The notes beneath the pieces are model-generated. The model ran no database searches. It was not told the DNA's origin and worked only from the letters and a program-made list of their open reading frames with translations. This document shows, in pieces, positions 59,010 to 64,000 of a DNA stretch of 64,000 nucleotides. The stretch comes from Erigeron canadensis. Lineage: Eukaryota > Streptophyta > Magnoliopsida > Asterales > Asteraceae. The DNA lies in assembly GCF_010389155.1 (NCBI RefSeq), contig NC_057767.1, forward strand, positions 38,911,688 to 38,975,687, in the 5' to 3' direction. Made by a program: the position numbers and the translations under genes. Numbering within the stretch: the stretch's first letter is position 1; each line of letters starts with the position of its first letter.

Positions 59010-60926
59010 AGCCTCTCCTTATAGGCTTCCGTCCGTGCGTCTTCTCCCGTTCCGACGCACCAGACGAGCTAGACGCTATAAGCACCAGCTGCGTCTGGTT
59101 CACACGTCCGATTTCGAACGCACGACTAGTTAGACATGTCGGCCCAAACTCGAGTATAAACTACTTAAAAAAACGAATTTTGAACTTCAAAAAGTAGCAA
59201 CGGCTACTTGAATGGGCCGCTCCTCCTCTTCCAATTTTTTTAAATTTTTTTTTATTTCTATTTAAACAACATCATTTCACCACCATTTCTTCACATTTTA
59301 CTTCAATCTTCCATTTTCTTACTCAAAAACACATCTTTCTCTCAACATTTCATCAATCAAAATGCCTAGGAGAAACAAAAATCTTGCAAACCAAAACCAA
59401 AACCAAAACCAAAACCAAACCCAAAACCCTGCCCAATACCAAAATGTCATGGATGATTTTGACTCGCTTCTAGGTTTGGGATCCGTTCCACCAGTAGGAT
59501 CTCCCACCAGTAGGATCTCCACCAGTAGGCCTCTAGCAACTTTGGTGCGATAAACCAATCGTTTACGAGCTTGTTAAGTACGCCATCGATTAACGAACAG
59601 TGGCGGCAGTTCCTGTTGCTGCAACAGTTTAACCAATTTCAGGCTGCGAGAGCGTCCTACCAGAGGCCTGTAGGTGAGACTTCTTCACAACCGGCACGAA
59701 CTAGTGTCGCATCTGCAGAGGAAGAAGAAGTTCAAGAAGTTCCTGCACCGCCCAGGCGAGTGACAAAGAAAGGGGTGGCTACAGCTGAAAAGGCGAAGTG
59801 GTCCATAGACGAGGCGGTTTTGTTGTCTAGGGCGTGGGTACATGCGTCAGAAGACTCAATTGTTGGTATTAGCCAAGACGAGAGTATGTTTTGGCGTAAA
59901 GTGATCGAATGGTACAACCAAGACCCCCCTGCCGAAGTAACGAAATAAAAGTCAGTTACAAGGAAAGTGGAACAAGATCAATAGTACTACTAAGAAGTTT
60001 GGAGCAATTATGAAGAGGCTGCAAGACCATGGACGACAGAGCGGTGTAGATGAGAGACAAGTGTACAACCAAGCTTACCTTCAGTACTTGGAGGTTCATG
60101 GATCGCCCAAGTATCAGTTTGAGGCGTGTTACGAGGTGCTGAAAGATCATAGTGTTCCCAGAAGGGGGGTGAGTGATTATGTTGATTTGGGGCAGTCGAG
60201 TGCAAACCCGGATGTGGTGACAGACCGGTTGTTTGGAGACGACCCAATTCGTAGACCACCGGGTCATAATGTTAGCAGGAAAATGTCAAGTGGTTCAAAT
60301 GCCACTTCTAGCCGTGGTGGTTTGAGTGGGTCAGAACAGGCCTTGAACAACCTTGATTGAATGCTCCTGTTGCAAGATTAGCAGGCCAGAAAAATTGATG
60401 AGGATAGGAAGAAAGTAGAGGAGGAGCGGAAGCTGAGAGCGGATGAGCGCTTTCGCAAGAAGGTCAGGGCGACTTTCGCACTTCTGCAGTAGCTAATCCC
60501 CACCGGCATAGATGAAGACGAGTTGGAGCAGATAAGGGCTACGCGTAAAAACCTCACCGAGAAGTACGGGCCATATTTTAAGGATATCTAGGTTTAGTTT
60601 GTATTTTTAGTTTAATGTGTTTTAATTCTTAGGTTTAGTTTGTAGGTTTAAGTGTTTAATGTTTTTTTTAAGAATTTTCAATGTGTTCTATGTTTTATTT
60701 TTAAGTGTTTGTAATGTTTTTTTTTAATAATAAAATGTGTTTTAATTATAATAAAATGTGTTTGTTTAATTTTGTGAAAAATAAAAATGAAATAATATAA
60801 TAATGAATGAATGGTGTTAGAAGTGGGGGTTATAAGGAGTGGTATGTCTTGGTGTGTCTAAAAGTGATAAATAGTGTTAGAAGTGGGTTAGATATGGGTA
60901 GAAGTAGGTTACTATAAGGAGAGACC
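59010..60926 (+). mobile_element. PIF/Harbinger-type element without transposase
   Basis: TAA at 59007-59009 and 60927-60929 flank terminal repeats AGCCTCTCCTTATAG and, inverted, GGTCTCTCCTTATAG. A 3-bp TAA duplication is typical of Harbinger. The only coding content is a decayed Myb-like ORF. Confidence 0.78.
59362..60591 (+). pseudogene. Myb/SANT-like ORF of a Harbinger-type element, broken
   Basis: Starts MPRRNKNLANQNQNQ. The core KWSIDEAVLLSRAWVHASED ... GKWNKINSTTKKFGAIMKRL and VYNQAYLQYLEVHG ... YEVLKDH matches the plant family often labelled GST T3-like or NAM-associated. This is the Myb-like partner of PIF/Harbinger transposases, presumed DNA-binding. Breaks: a frameshift at about 59500-59530 caused by a tandem copy of CCACCAGTAGGATCT, a stop plus frameshift near 59946, and stops at about 60358, 60379 and 60490. 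The C-terminus ends KYGPYFKDI. Confidence 0.82.
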
Positions 60927-61193
60927 TAAGGCCAATATTTGGGTCTTTTAATGTGGGGTCTAACAAAAACCACATGGCAACATGTAATTGGCTTTTGACA
61001 TTCCTTACAATTATGGGTTAGTAGTAAGAAAGTATTGAATAATATGATATATTATTTTGTAGGTGTCCATAATTAGGCATAGAGGATTAAATTTGACTAT
61101 TTAAGTAATTTTCTAATAAATAAATTACATGGACCCTTTGAATTTTTTGGTGTTAAAAAATGACATGTGAGAGGTTCTACACCTAAACTTAGG

Positions 61194-61197
<4 letters not shown>

Positions 61198-61227
<30 letters not shown>
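61198..61227. repeat. (TA)n microsatellite
   Basis: TA run bordering a foldback element. Confidence 0.9.
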
Positions 61228-61232
<5 letters not shown>

Positions 61233-61570
61233 CCTTATTTTGAAAATTTATTTTTTTTGTAAGAACTTTGAGAACTGTTAAATTATATATTGGATCACAT
61301 GTTTTTGTTCATTCACATGTGACACGTTATAAAAATTTATGTTGCAATTTTTTTTTTCAAAACATTATATATAGTTGTTTGGTCACAGTGAACGAAACAT
61401 GAACATATTCATTCACAAAAGACTATTTTGAAAGTTTATTTAAAAAAGTTTCTTCTATAATATGCTATATCATTTCACATATAAATAAACAAAAAAACTC
61501 ATGTTATCAATACAAAATTTGACAGTTCCCATAGTTTTTGAAAACAAAAATGGTTCTCATATTAAACAAG
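61228..61570. mobile_element. Foldback MITE (family F2, second copy)
   Basis: Shares CCTTATTTTGAAAA, AAGAACTTTGAGAACTGTTA, GGATCACATGTTTTTGTTCA and their inverses with 45481-45852. More diverged. Confidence 0.72.
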
Positions 61571-61599
61571 AAAAGTTTAGATACCAACTTTTAAACAAA

Positions 61600-61905
61600 A
61601 TCAAATCAAATATCATCAATTTGATGATCTCATTACAAAGTACCACGTGTCTCTTTAAAAGTGTCAAGTTTTAAATTTTTAAAGTTTATCTTTTGTAAGT
61701 TTAATCTTAAATATTTTTCGTTGGATTATATAATGCTTGATGGAAATTATCCCAATGAAAACACATCTATATATTAATTAATTCATATAATTTTTATCAA
61801 GTATTATATAATAAAAATAAAAATATATTTGGACAAAGCTGCAAAAGAAAAAGTTTAAAAATTTAAAAATGGACATTTTAATGGATAGAGCTAGAAAGTA
61901 TAATA
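61600..61905. repeat. Decayed Stowaway-like inverted repeat
   Basis: TTAAATTTTTAAAGTTTATC-type and TATATAATGCTTGATGG-type segments recur inverted at the right. Too diverged to place the ends. Confidence 0.4.
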
Positions 61906-62108
61906 TAAAAGTTTTTTTCATCTAAAAAGTTCAAAAACAACAATATTAAATCTCTTTCATGACATGGTTTCCAGAAAGTTGTGAGATGTACATAGTGTGA
62001 GATGTACATAGTGTGTGTATGGAGTGGCGGAATTGCACTCCAATGGCCAAATCTTTTTTAATGTAAATATATTATATATAACTAACACATTATCCATGCA
62101 ATTTATCA

Positions 62109-62440
62109 GTGGTAATGGCGGTGAGGATGTGGTGGTTAAGGCGATTGTTAGCGGTAGATGAGACGTTAAACAGTGTAGATAATTGATGTAAAAGTAATTG
62201 ATTTAAATGGTTAATGGAGATATATTAAAAAATAAACAATTAATAACGTCATTTAATCATGAATAATGCGCCGGTGGTAATGGCGGCGACGATGTGGTGG
62301 TAGGGCGACTATTGGTGATAGATGAGGCGTTAAGTAGTGTAGATAATTAATGTAAAAGTCATTGATTTAAATGGTTTATGAAGATATATATTTTAAAAGA
62401 TTAATAATTGGTAATGTAATTTAATCATGAATGTTAAGAG
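62109..62440. repeat. Tandem duplication of about 165 bp
   Basis: GTGGTAATGGCGG ... GATGTGGTGGT ... GTGTAGATAATTGATGTAAAAG and GATTTAAATGG occur twice. The content resembles the GGTGG-rich Helitron family, and CTAG follows near 62450. Confidence 0.78.
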
Positions 62441-62675
62441 GGTAGTGTACTAGTATAAATGAAAATATTTTAAGGGTGCTAAGTGAAAATATTATATATT
62501 TTTTTAACACTTTTAAAAATAAATAGCTATTTTTTATATATATAATATAGATTTGCACTTATATTTATGTAAAGTTATATTTCTCTCTGTATGTTAGAAT
62601 TTTTGGATAGACAATCATAACCGTCAATTGTGACTTATTGTTAATTTGACACAACCCATTTTGGATCCTAATTGA

Positions 62676-62915
62676 CAGAACTAATTATCATTATTTAAGT
62701 GTTTAATAACACATTTATCTGTCAAAATCGAAAAAATCATATTTTTTTAATTTTGTGTACCAATCTTGGATACATATTTATCAAAATAGATGTGTAAAAC
62801 AAAAAACATGATTTTTTAGATTTTGACAAATCAATGTGTTGTTAAACATTTAAATAATGATAATTAGTTATACATTATGTTAGTTTTAAAGACTTTTAAT
62901 GCATCAAAATGAAAA
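62676..62915. mobile_element. Foldback MITE (family F1, partial copy)
   Basis: Shares AACTAATTATCATTATTTAA, CTGTCAAAATC and the inverse arm up to TTTTAATGCATCAAAATGA with 31605-32000. Part of the left arm is missing. Confidence 0.82.
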
Positions 62916-63330
62916 CATCTTATTTATTGGAGGAGTAATATCTGATTTTATAAACATCTTGACTGGTTAACCATTTAGATCATTAATATTTATGAATGTT
63001 CCAAATAGTTTGATCAAAGTTTCGTATACAATAATACAAAGAAGAATAAACAAGACTCAAGTAATTATTACTGTACTTATATTGTGTGTATAAAAACAAA
63101 TAATACGTTTTTGTAAGCATGACGACAAGTAACGTAATGTGAACAAATGTGTACGTAAGTCATAATTTAAAAAAATGAAAATTTAATGTGAGAGAGAAAG
63201 ATAGAAGAGATCGACGAGGGGCTTAAGTTTCCGCGTAGAAGGATGAGTTTGAGAACAAATTAAAGAGTTCGTTTTGTCCAGGTATTTTCCACTCATTTTC
63301 CCATATTTATTTTATTTCAATAAAGGTAAT

Positions 63331-63695
63331 CCCTTTGTCTTAAAATAATAATAATAAAGTTTTAAGCAAAATATATTTTTGTAATAACGAAATACATATA
63401 TGAGAGAATCTAGTCGACATTGTCAGCGCAATTATAAATATATGTTATACTTCAATTTTTTTGTTCAAAAATACTTAAACTTTTAAAATTTAAATTCTTT
63501 ATATTTTAACTTTAGGTTTAAATACGTTTTATCTATGTTATATGCATTTAATAAAAATTACTCTGTACATCAATAAATTTAACCAATCCACCTGTTTATA
63601 TATTTTTTAAACAAATTTTATATAACACAAACAATAATACGTAAAGTTAAGATGAAAAAAATATCAAAAAGTACATATTTTGAGACAAAAAGAGT
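63331..63695. mobile_element. Decayed Stowaway-like MITE
   Basis: CCCTTTGTCTTAAAAT on the left and ATTTTGAGACAAAAAGAG on the right pair as inverted ends. Internal inverted similarity is weak. Confidence 0.55.
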
Positions 63696-64000
63696 AATAA
63701 TTAGTCACTAATATATATATATAGAATGTGATACCAAAACTACATATCAAATAAATTGATGTGTATATTAAAATGTCAACTTATCGATTGATGTGGCTGC
63801 ATGATTACGTTTTATACATATAATTATTAACATGATGTTTATGCAATGCATCGTACGTCATAAATAGCTGGGTTCAAAAATGAAAAAGGAACTAATTAGA
63901 ACCATTTTTGGTCAACAAGATTAAAAATTAAGTTTGCCTAAATCAGAACCAGCTTGAAATAGGTTTTGGTCAAATGTTGACCCTTTTTTTCCGGTTTTTT

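Noticed and set aside
59956..60267. Minus-strand ORFs
   Set aside because: Shadows of the Myb-like pseudogene.
1..64000. CRISPR arrays, bacterial operons, or a biosynthetic cluster
   Set aside because: Repeats here have eukaryotic transposon structure, and the five genes belong to unrelated processes.

Overview
The window is nuclear DNA from a flowering plant. Genes are split into many short exons, intergenic DNA and introns are AT-rich, and the encoded families are plant-typical: a DOG1-domain protein, a jasmonate-induced oxygenase and a SAC6/7/8-type phosphatase. Dense Helitrons, MITEs, SINEs and Ty3 chromovirus remains suggest a core eudicot. An asterid such as Asteraceae is only a guess. 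No tRNA, rRNA, CRISPR array or bacterial-style operon was seen.

Five protein-coding genes can be rebuilt with splice phases that close exactly. From left to right they are: (1) a SAC-domain phosphoinositide phosphatase, + strand, cut by the left edge; (2) REV7, the HORMA subunit of DNA polymerase zeta, - strand, convergent with gene 1; (3) a two-exon DOG1-domain protein, + strand; (4) a 24-exon tomosyn/Lgl-like WD40 protein with a C-terminal R-SNARE, + strand, about 10.5 kb; (5) a three-exon jasmonate-induced 2-oxoglutarate oxygenase, - strand. They do not form a pathway; this is an ordinary plant gene neighbourhood.

From about 37 kb to the right end no host gene was found. This part is a nest of transposable elements. 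It holds a Ty3 element with a long LTR interrupted by a 1.37-kb solo LTR with a perfect 5-bp target duplication. The solo LTR carries eight copies of a GC-rich palindrome. There is a collapsed reverse transcriptase/RNase H remnant, an hAT element with an 8-bp target duplication, and SINEs with 10- and 17-bp duplications. Several foldback (long inverted repeat) MITEs and Stowaway elements follow. Two related Helitrons carry the first exon of an RPA-like gene, one of them interrupted by another Helitron. A PIF/Harbinger-type element carries only a decayed Myb-like ORF.

The most notable host-gene points are a minor-spliceosome intron with AT-AA ends in the SAC gene, two GC-AG introns, a 3' splice site built by a microsatellite in REV7, and a duplicated exon end plus intron in the tomosyn gene. 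I found no convincing new defence, regulatory or biosynthetic system.
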